Assembly (NCBI RefSeq): GCF_001704415.2
Contig: NC_030826.1
Coordinates: forward strand, 56,005,362 to 56,069,361
DNA: 64,000 nt
Direction: 5' to 3'
DNA from: Capra hircus
Lineage: Eukaryota; Chordata; Mammalia; Artiodactyla; Bovidae
The notes beneath the pieces were generated by a model. The model was not told where the DNA came from. It searched no databases and saw only the letters and a program-made list of their open reading frames with translations. Shown here in pieces: positions 9,008 to 19,239 of this stretch; position 1 is the first letter of the stretch, and the number at the start of each line of letters is the position of its first letter. The translations under genes and the position numbers were made by a program.

Positions 9008-9672
9008 TTTTTTAAAAAAGATTTATTTGTTTATTTGTTGTCGTGGCTGAGTCGTTGCTGCTGCGCTCAGGCTTTCTCTACTTGTGAGCAGGGCCTCCTC
9101 TAGTTGCAGAGGGCAGGCTTCTCGCGGGGTGGGCGGGGCCTCTGGGAGGCGGGGCCTCTGGGAGGCGGGGCCTCTGGGAGGCGGGGCCTCTGGGAGGCGG
9201 GGCCTCTGGGAGGCGGGGCCTCTGGGAGGCGGGGCCTCTGGGAGGCGGGGCCTCTGGGAGGCGGGGCCTCTGGGAGGCGGGGCCTCTGGGAGGCGGGGCC
9301 TCTGGGAGGCGGGGCCCCTGGGAGGCGGGGCCCCTGGGAGGCGGGGCCCCTGGGAGGCGGGGCCCCTGGGAGGCGGGGCCCCTGGGAGGCGGGGCCCCTG
9401 GGAGGCGGGGCCCCTGGGAGGCGGGGCCCCTGGGAGGCGGGGCCCCTGGGAGGCGGGGCCCCTGGGAGGCGGGGCCCCTGGGAGGCGGGGCCCCTGGGAG
9501 GCGGGGCCTCCGGCCTTTGGCAGCGACAATTCTCAGGCGCTAGGCCTCAGTAGCCCTGGCACACAGGTTTGATTGCTCCACAGCATGCGGAACCTTCCCG
9601 GACCAGGGGTCAAACTCACGTCCCCTGCATGGGTATGTGGATTCTTACCCACTGAACCACCAGGGAAGTCCC
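9008..9672 (-). mobile_element. CHR-type SINE, antisense, split by a minisatellite
   Basis: The A/T tail is at 9,008-9,045 and the inverted tRNA head at 9,600-9,672 (ccactgaaccaccagggaagtcc). The body is interrupted by the 16-bp tandem array at 9,131-9,512. In unit B the same SINE has only one array unit (40,346-40,650). Confidence 0.85.
9131..9512 (+). repeat. 16-bp GC-rich minisatellite, 23 units
   Basis: The unit is CCTCTGGGAGGCGGGG (or CCCCTGGGAGGCGGGG). Eleven units begin CCTCTG (9,139 to 9,299, every 16 bases) followed by twelve that begin CCCCTG (9,315 to 9,491), with a sharp switch and no mixing. Each unit carries one CpG, a GC-box (Sp1-like GAGGCGGGGCC) and G runs able to form a G-quadruplex. 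Because 16 is not a multiple of 3 and the unit lacks stops, the array is open in several frames on both strands; those frames are not genes. Confidence 0.97.
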
Positions 9673-9859
9673 GATCCTTTCTGTTGGAGGGTGTCTGAGT
9701 CATGTCACGTTTTGACTGTTATGAGGAGTGTTGCCCTGACATTCTGGCCCATGCCTTTGGTGAACATCTATATACCTCTTCTTAGCATTTAAAGGGAACC
9801 TTGGTTTCTTTATCGGAAGAAACATTCGTGTATAGATCAGGTCAGGACCCAGTTTCTAT
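9673..9859. other. Short spacer
   Basis: No feature recognised; probably L1-flanking DNA, shared with unit B. Confidence 0.3.
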
Positions 9860-10890
9860 AATGGCTGTTTTTATTTTATTTCTCTAATTGAAGTAGGTGA
9901 TTGACAATGTTGAGCTGACCTCTCCTGTACAGCAGAGTGACTCAGTTACATGTATGGAGACGTTCTTTTTAAAAATATTCGTTTCCATTGTGATTTATCA
10001 CAGGATATTGAAGACAGTTCCCCGTGCTATACAGTAGGATCTTGCTGCTTGTCCATCCACATGTAACAGCTTACGTCTGCTAACCCCAGACTCAGAGCCT
10101 TTTGCTTCCCTCCTCCCTCCCCCTTGGCAACGACAAGTCTGTTCTCTATGTCTGTGAGTCTGTTTCTTTCTGGTGGGTATGTTCATTTATGCCATATTTG
10201 CGATTCCACATATAAGTGATATCATATGGTGTTTGTCTTTGACTTTCTGAGTTACTGCGCTTGGTAGGATAATCTCTAGTTGCACCATGTGGATGAAAAC
10301 AGTCAGTCATGTCTGAGTCTTGTGACCCCATGGACTGTAGCCCACGAGGTTCTTCTGTCCATAGGACTCTCCAGGCAAGAATACTAGAGTGGGTTGCCAT
10401 TCTCTTCTCCAGAAAGTGGCATTATTCATTCTTTTTAAAGGCTGAGCAGTATTCCAGTGTGTGTATGTATGTGGATGTATACACGCCACCTCTTCCTCAT
10501 CCATCATCTGTTCACGGACATTTAGCTTGTTTCCGGGTCTCGGCTATTGTGAACAGTGCTGCTATGGACGTGGGGGGGCATGCATCTTTTTGAAACAGTT
10601 TTGTCCAGGTGTAGGAGCGCTGGATCATATCGTAATTCTATTTTTAGTTTACTGAGGAACCTCCACACAGTTTCCATAGTCACTGCACCAACTTATATTC
10701 TCACTAACAGGGTAGGACGGTTCCCCTTTTCTCCACTCTCTCTCCAGCATTTGTTAAATGTAGACTTTCTAATGATGTCCACTCTGACCAGTCTGAGGTG
10801 ATATCTCATTGAAGTTTTTATTTGCATTTCTCTACTAATTAGTGATACTGAGCATCTCCTCATGTGCCTACGTAGACCCTGGATGTCTCC
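9860..10890 (-). mobile_element. L1 3' end (ORF2 C-terminus and 3' UTR), antisense
   Basis: Reads on the minus strand as the L1 3' UTR followed by decayed ORF2 C-terminal text, with the usual inverted phrases (gagcagtattccagtgtg, ctattgtgaacagtgctgctatgga, ttgcatttctctactaattagtgat). A Bov-tA lies inside at 10,297-10,418. Confidence 0.85.
10297..10418 (-). mobile_element. Bov-tA fragment inside L1
   Basis: Inverted Bov-A core (ccatggactgtagcccacgaggttcttctgtcc ... caggcaagaatactagagtgggttgcc). Same insertion in unit B at 41,276-41,397. Confidence 0.85.
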
Positions 10891-11365
10891 TTGGAGAAAT
10901 GGCTGAGACCTGCTTCTAAGAGAAGTGGGATTTCATCCAGGGTTAAATCTTTAGCCACATCCAGTGATTCAGAACACAATTTCCTGGAGGGAAACTGAGG
11001 CCTTGAGACCAGGGCACTTGAGCTCCTCACCACCTGCCCAGGTGCCCTGAACCCTCAGGTTGGGCAAAAGAGGCCTGAACACCCATTAGAAGACAGTCGC
11101 TCCCTTGCAGCACATGTGGGTGTTTGAGAGGGAGCCGGGACATGCTCCTGCCCCCACAATCTGCCCCACCCCAACCTCAGATCAATGGTTGAAGTTGAGT
11201 GTGGGCATGGCCCCGGGAAGTGCGGGGCTACCAGGGAAGAAGAAAATGAGTTCCTTTCGTCACGACCAGAGGGCGTGCCTGGGAGTGGGTCTCAAGACAC
11301 AGATCCCAGTGGTGGAATCTCATGATGACGGAGGAGGAGTCTTTCGACCTGGGGCTTACACACAC

Positions 11366-11410
<45 letters not shown>

Positions 11411-12400
11411 CAGCATGGGGGCACTCAGCACACTTGCCAAGCCTGGGGAGCTGGGCCTGTTCACCTCTGGGTAGCTCTTAGCAGCACAGAAGCCACAAAG
11501 CCACACATTACATGAAATAAACAGAACTGGCCAGGACAGAGTGAGAAAGAAGGGGTAAGAGGCTCAGAGAAACTCGCCTCCTAAAATATGACAGAGAGAA
11601 GGAGAGACAAAGAATCAGTCCAGAGAGGAGGGGGAGAGGGAGCAGGGGACACAGGGCCCCGAGGGCAGTGGGGAGGGTCACCCAGGAGACGGAAGATAAG
11701 CAGCGCCTGTGCAGGGCGGTGACCAGCAGCCAGGAGCCGGGGTGTGTGCAGACGTGGGAGAGGAAGCCTCTGGACAGAATGTGTGAAAGGAAAAGGGGCT
11801 TCTCCTTTCTGATCCTGCCCCAGGGCGGCCTCTGCTCTGCAGTGACTCAAGACCTCTAAGGAAGCTGACCCAGGGAGGGGCAGGGGTCAGGCTCAGGGCA
11901 GGAAGGTGGTCTGAGATGCAGGTGGGGGTGCTGCCTGCAGGGAGGGGAGGATGGGGCTGTTTCTGCAGTGAGGCTGCACCTGAGCTCTGAGCTCCATCTT
12001 CTCCCCAAGTGCAGACCCAGTTGAGTCCATTCCTGCCTCCAACCCCCTGCTCTGGGGCTCCTCTCTCCTCACCCACCACCAGCTCTGCCCTCTCCCCCCA
12101 GCAGTGATGTCTCGGCTCCTTGTGGGCACACCCGCCTGGACCTGGGCCACTTGTTTTCCCCAAGGCACGGAGGTCTAGACACAGCTCTCATCACGTGCTG
12201 CAGTTCATCCTCTGAACGAGTGACACCCCTTTCTCCTAATCTGTAAAATGCAGAAGTGGGTGCTGACAGTGGGAAGTGAACCAGAGACAAGTGCAAAGGA
12301 GATTCAGGAAACCTCTCAAGGCTTGAGGGAGGTCTGGCGTGTCTACTTCTGACCTTGGCTCCGGTTCCTTGAAGGGACTGAGAGCTTGTTAGCTCTGAAG
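10891..12400 (+). promoter_or_regulatory. Upstream region of CD300-like gene A
   Basis: About 1.5 kb without a repeat apart from the AC/GT-type microsatellite at 11,357-11,411. The stretch 11,640-12,230 is present inverted at 6,290-6,900, and 12,230-12,400 aligns with the DNA upstream of the leader exon relic at 59,603, so this is the conserved promoter side of the family. No TATA box is seen near 12,370. A GGAAGTGAAC motif at 12,272-12,281 is close to the PU.1/IRF composite site GGAANNGAAA expected of a myeloid gene; in unit B it reads GGAAGTGAGC. Confidence 0.5.
11357..11411. repeat. AC microsatellite with ACGC interruptions
   Basis: About 27 dinucleotides, with two CG interruptions. The unit B allele is shorter (42,339-42,368). 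Confidence 0.95.
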
Positions 12401-15400
12401 ATGGGAGGCAGGACCACCTGTCTGCTCCTGGCTCTGTTTCTTCTCATCATCCCAGGTGAGTGGGATGGGGCTTCAGACCCTGGAGTGACTGAGGCAGGAG
12501 ATCCTGAGGGTTTATCTTGGGGGAACATGGTAGGGAACACAGCAGGGTCCATTCGTTCATCCAGACACTTATTTGTTAATCAAATGTCACGTTTACTATC
12601 ACCTCACAGCTTCTAGGTGCTGGCAAACAAGAAATCAAACCAAACCAAAGTGTCCACCCCCACATAGGACAGTGTTTTCCAACCTCGGCCATTCTAGACA
12701 CACAGATGAATGAATGAAAATGGGGATAATGAAGGAACCCACTCCTGAAGAGCTTGTTAAAGCTTCATTTCTGGCTGCACTGCGTCGTGGGGGTGCTCAG
12801 CTCTTCCTCAGGTGCGGAGCACGGGCTTCTCATAGCAGAGGCTTCTCTGGTCCCAGAGCACAGGCTCCAGGGGTGCAGGCTCCGTGGCCATGGTGCAGGC
12901 GCGGAGTTGCCCGCCCCACCCTTGGAATGGGGAATCTCCCTGGACCGGGGTGGAACCCGTGCCCCTGCATTGGACCATCGGGGAAGTCCTTAATGTTTTT
13001 ATTGTGATTTTTTTCCTCACTGTTTTGTTGATTTGGGGCACTTCCATTTTATTTTGCTCTTTAGACATTTTCTGAGCATGTGGAAATGTTAACTTCTGTT
13101 TTATTGTTAATTTCTAGCTTGGTTGAATTATATTCAGAGAACGTTCTCAATGACTTCAGTCCTTGGAAAATTTCAGTCAACTATTTTGCAGCGGTCTCTT
13201 TAATGGTCAATTTTTGTAACTGTTCTCTACATGCTTTCAAAAAACGAGTTGTTTGAAGTTGTTAGATCGTGTTCCACATGCTTCTGGTTGCATCTCACAC
13301 TCATGCTGAACAATCACGCTGAATGCTTATTGACTGTAAAGAGTGCTCAGAGTTTCTGTGAATGGGTTAGCATTTGCATGCATGTGTACTGTTGCTAAGT
13401 TGTGTCCGACTCTTCGTGACTCCATAGACCGTAGTCTGCCAGCCTCCTCTGTCCCTTGGATTCTCCAGGCAAGAATACTGGAGTGAGTTTCCAAGCCCTC
13501 CTCCGGAGGATCTTCCCGACCCAGGGATGGAACTTGTCTCCTGCGGCTCCTGAATTACGGCCAGATTCTTTACCCCTGAGCCACTGGGAAGCTCCAGGTT
13601 TGCGTTGACTTCAGTAAATTTAAATAATTTTTAATGGAGGTCTGATTTAAGTGATTTACAAGGCTCTGAGTGCCTTTATGCAAGTTTCAGTTCAGTTCAG
13701 TTCAGTTCAGTCTCTCAGTCCTGTCCGATTTGTTGTGACCTCATGCACTGCAACATGCCAGGCCTCCCTGTCCATCACCAACTCCTGGAGTTTACTTAAA
13801 CTCGGGCCCATTGAGTCAGTGATGCCATCCAACCATCTCATCCTCTGTCATCCCATTCTCCTCCCACCTTCAATCTTTCCCAGCATCAGGGTCTTTTCCA
13901 ATGAGTCAGTACTTCTCATCAGGTGGCCAAAATATTGGAGTTTCAGCTTCAGCATCAGTCCTTCCAATGAATATTCAGGCTGACTTCTTTTAGGATGGAA
14001 TGGTTGGATCTCCTTGCAGTCCAAGGGACTCTCAAGAGTCTTCTTCAGCACCACAGTTCAAAAGTATCAACTTTTCAGCCTTGAACTTTCTCTATAGTCC
14101 AACTCTCACATCCATACACGCCTAGTGGAAAAACCGTAGCTTTGACTAGACGGACCTAGACTGAAGATAAAGAGCAAGTGAGTGCTCTCCTGTCCTCGCT
14201 CTTATCTTACAAGAGCACTTCTCCCAGGAATTTGGGAGTGGAACTTACAATTCAGTGGACATAATGGGATGTGTCCTGTATGGAGTCCATAGCACATGGA
14301 GCCCCGGTGGCAACCACTGTCTTGGTCAGCTTCAAGCAGGCCCCTGCCAGTGCATTTACTACACCATCCCCAGTTCACCACAGCTTACCGGTTCACTACA
14401 TCATAACCAGTAGGAACAGCCTCCCCACAGACATGTTAAGGGGGCGTTTCAGCTGGACCTCCTGAGGTCGTCAGTGTAGAGTCATCTTCTGTGGAAACGG
14501 GTCCTCTGGTCTTTCCTCCCCATCAGAGCAGAGTAACACAGGGATGGCTGCAAATGGACACGACTGGAATGGAAAGACTTACTGGCCGCAGACAGGGGAA
14601 GAGGGGATAATTACAGGAAACTGCTCTTGCTCTGTGTCAGTGTTTGGGTTTCTTCGAGATCTGCAGTTGTGCTTTTATGGGATTTTCCTGGTGGCTTTGA
14701 CTAGAATTTTGAAGGGCAAAAGGTCCATCTTGTGGAAGGTGTATCCCTTCCTTGACTGTTACTCAGCTCAGGGGGCCCTTGGGTCTGGTTGAACGATTCA
14801 CAATGCAGGAGGCTGTGGCCCTGCCCCCAGGATGGGAGGTGACACGTACATGGATTTGTGTTTCCAGGCTCATCTGCCGTCTCGGGTCCCAGAACAGTGA
14901 GAGGTGTGGAGCAGGGCTCACTGACTGTGCGGTGTCGATACGACCCTGGTTATGAGCCCTACGTGAAGTGGTGGTGCCGGGGGGCTGACCTGAGCAGCTG
15001 TCGGTTCGTTGTTAAAACGAACCTTGGATCAGAGAAGGAGGTGAAGCAGGGCCGCGTGTCCATCAAGGACAACTGGAAAGACCGCTCGTTCACTGTGACC
15101 ATGGAGAAGCTCCGGCTAGACGATTCAGACACTTATCGGTGTGGGATTGAGAGAGTTGGAGTTGACCTGTGGGACGACGTTGATGTGACCATTGACCCAG
15201 GTAAGCCTGTGTGTGTGTGTGGACGTGTCTCTTCAGGGCCTGCTCTGTCCAGGGACCCAGCTGTCCCTCAGAGGGAATGTCCCGGGGGTGGGGGAGTCCT
15301 GAGGGCTCACGGAGCCCCTGCTGACCACCTGGGCTGGGAGGGGCAGGGCTTCCCCTCGACGCTCTCCTGGCTCCAGGGCCACCTCTGGCCAGGATCAGGC

Positions 15401-18400
15401 TTTCCCAACACCCTGTTTCTCTGCGCACAGTCAGTGCCTGAGTTGCTCCCAAGAGGATGAAGGTGGTGGTCCCCGTGTCAGCCTGTGGGCCAAGGGACCC
15501 TCCTCTGTGGGACCTGGAGACCCTGATTCCTGCCAGTGCTTTCCTGGGACCCCTGCTCTGCTGGGAGTGTTCTTGCTCTTTCTGGAATTCGGGGTTGGGT
15601 CTTCAGAGCTGCTGTTCCCACCGCGTGTTCCATATCCCATCTCAGGGGATGTCCCAGCCCAGTGGGGGATGCTGTGCTTAATGTCAGGATCTGGACAGGG
15701 CTCTAGTCAGAAGGCTGCATTTCTGATGCATGAAACCCTATCACAGCCATTTATACATTTGGGTTCAATGACACTCTCTTCTTCAATCCATCTAGAAGGC
15801 AAGCACTCCTGGGCATGTTAGCAGAGGCACCTTGGTTTGACTGATTTTGTCTGTTGGGCTCTGCTTCTGCTGACCCTCGGACCGGGCAACACCAGCTCAT
15901 GGGGAACCTCTGGCAGAGAGGGGTGGGCACATAGTCAATAGCTCCCTACACATACATCCTGAACCTGTGAGGCTCATTATGCTTGCAAAGCAGACCAGGT
16001 TCATCTCAGTCAATCCTGACAACACTCCTGAGAGGAACTATCCCCATCACAGGAGCTTAATAACGTCCTCCAAGTGCAGGCTCTTCCTGAGCCTCGGGAT
16101 TTTGCTCAGGGCTGGTCCTGGCCTTTGACTTCGCAGATCTTGGCTGTGTCAGCTACCTGGTAGCCCCCATTCTACTCCTGTCCTCGTGGATACATAGATG
16201 GGGGAGGCACTGGCCGCGGCCCTGTCACAAGCAGCTGGAGCATTTGAATCCTGCTCCCTCCAGCTGCCCTTGGCCTGAGGCGACCCTGGGCCCCTCTAAC
16301 CTCCCTAGACCTGTGTCAGCCTCACTACCTCTGAGGCTCTGAGTCTCCTGGAGGCCAGGGAGATATGAGCAGTCCAGGCTGTTAGCCCCTCCCTTGGCCC
16401 TGCTCCAGACTCCTAAGGACAGGGAGGCCCATGCTTCCGAAACCCAGATCCTCCAGACTCAGAGCCATGTTTAGGGTGGCGGGCGGGTGAGCAGGCACAG
16501 TGGTATGTAACCTGGTCTGTATGTCTTGCAGCACCTACAGTGTCGATCTCCACCCGCGCCACCTCCAATGCCAACATGTTCACGGCATCAGTTCCCCCAG
16601 AAGAGAATCAAGGGCAACTGTAAGTATCAATTAGGGCTTTTGATCTGCATGAGATGTCTGATTGTCTCATTTAACCAACAGATAAGCACTGCGTACCCAC
16701 TCCTGCCCATTCCTTAAAAAAAAATTATTTTAGTTTTTTGGATAAGCTCCGTCTTCATGGCTGTGCACGGGCGTTTTCTAGTTGTGGCCCTTTTGGTCCC
16801 CGACTGTGACCAAACCCCGCTCCGACAGCAGGTCAGTCAGCTCCGTTGCTACTGTTCCCTGTGGCCCAGCCCTCCAGTGGGGGCACCCTTTAGAGTCCGG
16901 CCAGAGCTTGTCTCCCAACCCTCAGGCTCTGTTGAGAAGTCGAGGACTCTGGGCTCTCTACCCACTTGCTCCTGGGCTGCAAGTGTCCTTGGAGCCCCCA
17001 GACCCTTTGTCCTGGGCTCAGTGCCTTTTGCAGGCGTGTTGCTTCCAACGTTCATCTGTCCCGTTTTTATGGAGTGAACTTCTGCATGGCCTGCGTTGTG
17101 CGGGGCTCCGGGGACACAGACAAGGAGCATCTCCTGCGGAGCTCAGAGATGAAGACTCTGAGTCTGGGACTCGGGTGGGATGGCAGCCAGTGTGGATGGC
17201 ACGGCTGGTATGTGTGGACCTCAGCGAGTCTCCTGGTCCAGATTCTGGGAGAGCAGGAAAGGCCTGATAAGTGCTGTTTTCCCTAACTTCTGCTATGGCA
17301 ACAGCAGTGACACTCATATCTCCTGGCAGCTCACAGAGGCTTTCCTGTCATTATCCTGTTAATTCTTCACCCCTGCCTACACCATTCATGAGGAGAAACG
17401 GACAGATAGGCATGTTCCCCATTTACAGAGGAACAAACTGGGTCTCACCCATGCTCCTTAGTGCCCTGCCCAGCCGTTGCAGCCAAAGGGGCTTTCTGTA
17501 CACTGTGAGGTCCCTTTCACTTCCTCCTTCTCTCTCCCTGGCCCTCTCTACTTCTAGATCTGCCCCATTTCCTATTGCTGGGCCTTCACACAGAATATCT
17601 GTGGGCCACCCCCCACCTTCTTCCTCCAGGAACACTTGCCTTCCCCTGTCACTTTTGCTCTGTGTTTGGAAAGTTTCTTTCTACCAAACTGCTGTGAATA
17701 AGGAATCACTAAGGATCACTAAGGAATATCTTCACTGAATGGGTCAAAGTCACCCATAAGTATCAGGCAGGGCCTTTGATACACATGAGATGGTCGATTC
17801 ACTCATTTATGCAAAAATTAAGCATTGAGCACCCACTCCTACCTATTCCTGTTTTTCCAATTAATTCCTTTATTTAGTTTTGGCTGCTCTGGGTCTTCAT
17901 CACTGAATGCAGGCTCTCTCCAGTTGTGGTCGGTGGACTTCTCTTTGCAGTGGCTTCTCTTCTTATGGAGCGTGGGCTCTGGGGTGCATGGGCTTCAGAA
18001 GATGTAGCACACGGGCTTAGATGCTCTGCAGCATGTGGGATCTTCCCAGAACAGGGATCCGACCCGTGACCCCTGCATTGGCAGTGGATTCTTTATCACT
18101 GGACCACCAGGGAAGCCTGCCCATCCCTGTTTTAGAAATATGAGGGGATATGAGGATTATCCAAATATCCAGCTCTCTGCCTTCAAGGTACTTATATCAC
18201 ATAATCAACGTACCAAACAGAGTTAAGTGACTGATTGCTGACTTCATTTGACAAATTTCTGTGAAGAGTGAAGAATAAGGGATGATTCTTGTATTAGCTT
18301 GGCTGGCATGGCAAAGTAACACAGGCCTGGCAGCTTAGACAACATTCATTTTTCACAACTCTGGAGGCCAGGGTCTGCGGTCAAGCTGTCAGCGTATCTC

Positions 18401-18850
18401 CTTTCTCCCAAGGGCTCCCTCTTGGCTATGTAGACGGCCGTCTTCCTCGCTGTGCATCTCGTGGTTTCCCCTTTGTGTGTGTCTATATTCTAAGCTCTCC
18501 TCCTTCTGATGAGGACAGTGGTCTTTTCCTGCCCAGGAGAGCAGCAAGGGTCAGAACAAGGAAACATGAAGAAGGAGAGTCTGGGGGGTGAAGGCAGTTG
18601 TATCCTGGGGTCCCAGGCTGGCCCTTGTGTAGATTATTGGAACCCAGGCACTGGGGGAGCTGGGAGGATGGGGCCTGGGGGGCATCTCACTTCCTGTCCC
18701 TGTGTCCCCCACAGGCCCCTGCTGGGCAGCGTCCACTTCCTGCTCCTGGTCTTCCTGAAGGTGCCCCTACTCCTGAGCATGCTTGGTGCTATCGTCTGGG
18801 TCAATAGGCCTCTGAGGAGCTCCAGGGGGAAGCCCCAGGAAAACCAGTAG
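12401..18850 (+). CDS. CD300-like (CMRF35-like) activating receptor, copy A
   Basis: Four exons join in matching phases: 12,401-12,455 (signal peptide), 14,868-15,200 (V domain), 16,532-16,619 (stalk), 18,715-18,850 (membrane and tail); each border has GT/AG. The product is 203 residues. Residues 1-19 are a leader; the V domain (about 22-129) has Cys41-Cys110 and the extra CD300-type pair Cys55-Cys63 after Trp-Trp, and Asp-Ser-Asp-Thr-Tyr before Cys110, where Arg109 replaces the usual Trp. The Ser/Thr stalk is residues 130-160. A hydrophobic segment (165-188) carries Lys174, followed by a 15-residue tail with no Tyr. By family knowledge a charged residue in the membrane pairs with an ITAM adaptor (DAP12 or Fc receptor gamma), so an activating myeloid surface receptor is likely. 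The C-terminus resembles the CD300C/CD300LB/CD300LD group; exact orthology is not resolved. No disabling change is seen. Confidence 0.88.
12757..12990 (-). mobile_element. CHR-type SINE in intron 1
   Basis: Inverted element: ctggctgcactgcgtcgtggg near the tail side and cccctgcattggaccatcggggaagtcc at the tRNA head. Equivalent in unit B: 43,705-43,938. Confidence 0.75.
12991..13375 (-). mobile_element. Probable old L1 fragment in intron 1
   Basis: A/T-rich text resembling inverted L1 ORF2 (agcttggttgaattatattcagagaacg). Heavily decayed. In unit B it is interrupted by an extra Bov-tA at 43,988-44,163. Confidence 0.5.
13376..13598 (-). mobile_element. Bov-tA SINE, antisense, in intron 1
   Basis: Inverted Bov-A core (ttggattctccaggcaagaatactggagtgagtt) and tRNA head ending at ctgagccactgggaagctcc. 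Confidence 0.85.
13686..14160 (-). mobile_element. BovB 3' end, antisense, in intron 1
   Basis: Begins with the inverted 3' terminus (agttcagttcagttcagttcag) and reads on the minus strand as the BovB ORF2 C-terminal domain (LKLQYFGHLM region at 13,930). Truncated at the 5' side. Same in unit B (44,813-45,288). Confidence 0.9.
14161..14867. other. Unique part of intron 1, copy A
   Basis: No repeat. It is homologous to the inverted pseudogene intron (2,885-3,165 and 1,316-1,625), which shows how far the paralogy extends outside the exons. The acceptor side (tttccag) of the V exon is at 14,861-14,867. Confidence 0.6.
16612..16715 (+). repeat. Stalk-exon donor region, first copy of an internal repeat
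   Basis: The end of exon 3, its donor GTAAGTATCA and about 90 bases of intron are repeated in decayed form at 17,745-17,850 (shared: taagtatca, catgagatg, attgtctcattt-like, caCccactcctgcccattcct). Confidence 0.65.
17745..17850 (+). pseudogene. Relic of a duplicated stalk exon end
   Basis: Aligns with 16,612-16,715. The donor GT is changed to AT (cccATaagta), so the copy cannot splice. Identical loss in unit B (48,872-48,980) dates it before the duplication. CD300-family stalks vary in exon number, so this looks like a lost second stalk exon. Confidence 0.55.
17858..18118 (-). mobile_element. CHR-type SINE in intron 3
   Basis: Inverted element ending in the tRNA head (ggaccaccagggaagcctgc) with body blocks ttggctgctctgggtcttc and gtggcttctcttctt. 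Confidence 0.8.
18285..18530. repeat. Old dispersed mammalian repeat, family not named
   Basis: Text such as ggcaaagtaacacaggcctggcagcttagacaacattcat and cacaactctggaggccagggtctg follows a widespread mammalian repeat consensus. I cannot name the family with confidence. A different part of a similar consensus is near 62,200-62,320. Confidence 0.4.
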
Positions 18851-19239
18851 CCCCCATGCTCTTCATGTTGTCCAGAGAGAAAGACCCTCAAATAGAACAA
18901 AAAGGCATTTTTCTTAGGCAATGACAGTGGTCAGTGGCGACTGTGGTTCTTGAGGCAGCGTGGCACCCCGCTTCAAGAATCAGTCCCCTAGTCCCTGCAT
19001 GCTCTGATGCTCTGGCCTGGCTCTAGTTTCGCCCTTCCCTGCACAGCCTCTGGCCTTCTTCGTCCTGAGGCCTCCATCACAGGAGAAACTACACGAAGGA
19101 ATGGAAGAGCGGATGCCTTCTTCTGGGCCCAGTTCCTTGCAGGACATATATGATCTCAAGTCTGTGTCACACACAACGTAATGCACTTGTTTTTGCATTG
19201 TGTGCGGGGCAGAGGTCAGCCAACCGTTGGTTTGAGATT
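18851..19239 (+). other. 3' UTR side of CD300-like gene A
   Basis: Begins after the TAG at 18,848-18,850. The first 75 bases correspond to coding sequence in copy B, where the stop is lost. No AATAAA is seen before the SINEs; the first is AATAAATAAA at 19,686-19,695 in the second SINE's tail. Confidence 0.5.

Larger units (their letters stand above)
16620..18714. other. Intron 3, copy A
   Basis: About 2.1 kb. It holds a decayed duplicate of the stalk-exon end (17,745-17,850), a CHR SINE (17,858-18,118), a possible decayed SINE at 16,720-16,830 and an old dispersed repeat (about 18,285-18,530). No further exon in frame was found. Confidence 0.5.

Noticed and set aside
9131..9512. Regular short repeats that might suggest a CRISPR array
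   Set aside because: The 16-bp units follow each other with no spacers, and this is mammalian DNA.
9023..9572. Repetitive open frames of 149-168 codons on both strands
   Set aside because: They are by-products of the stop-free 16-bp minisatellite, which is absent in unit B.
15457..15821. Open frames just after the V exon as an alternative exon
   Set aside because: They lie in intron 2, lack splice support, and match the pseudogene intron on the other strand.
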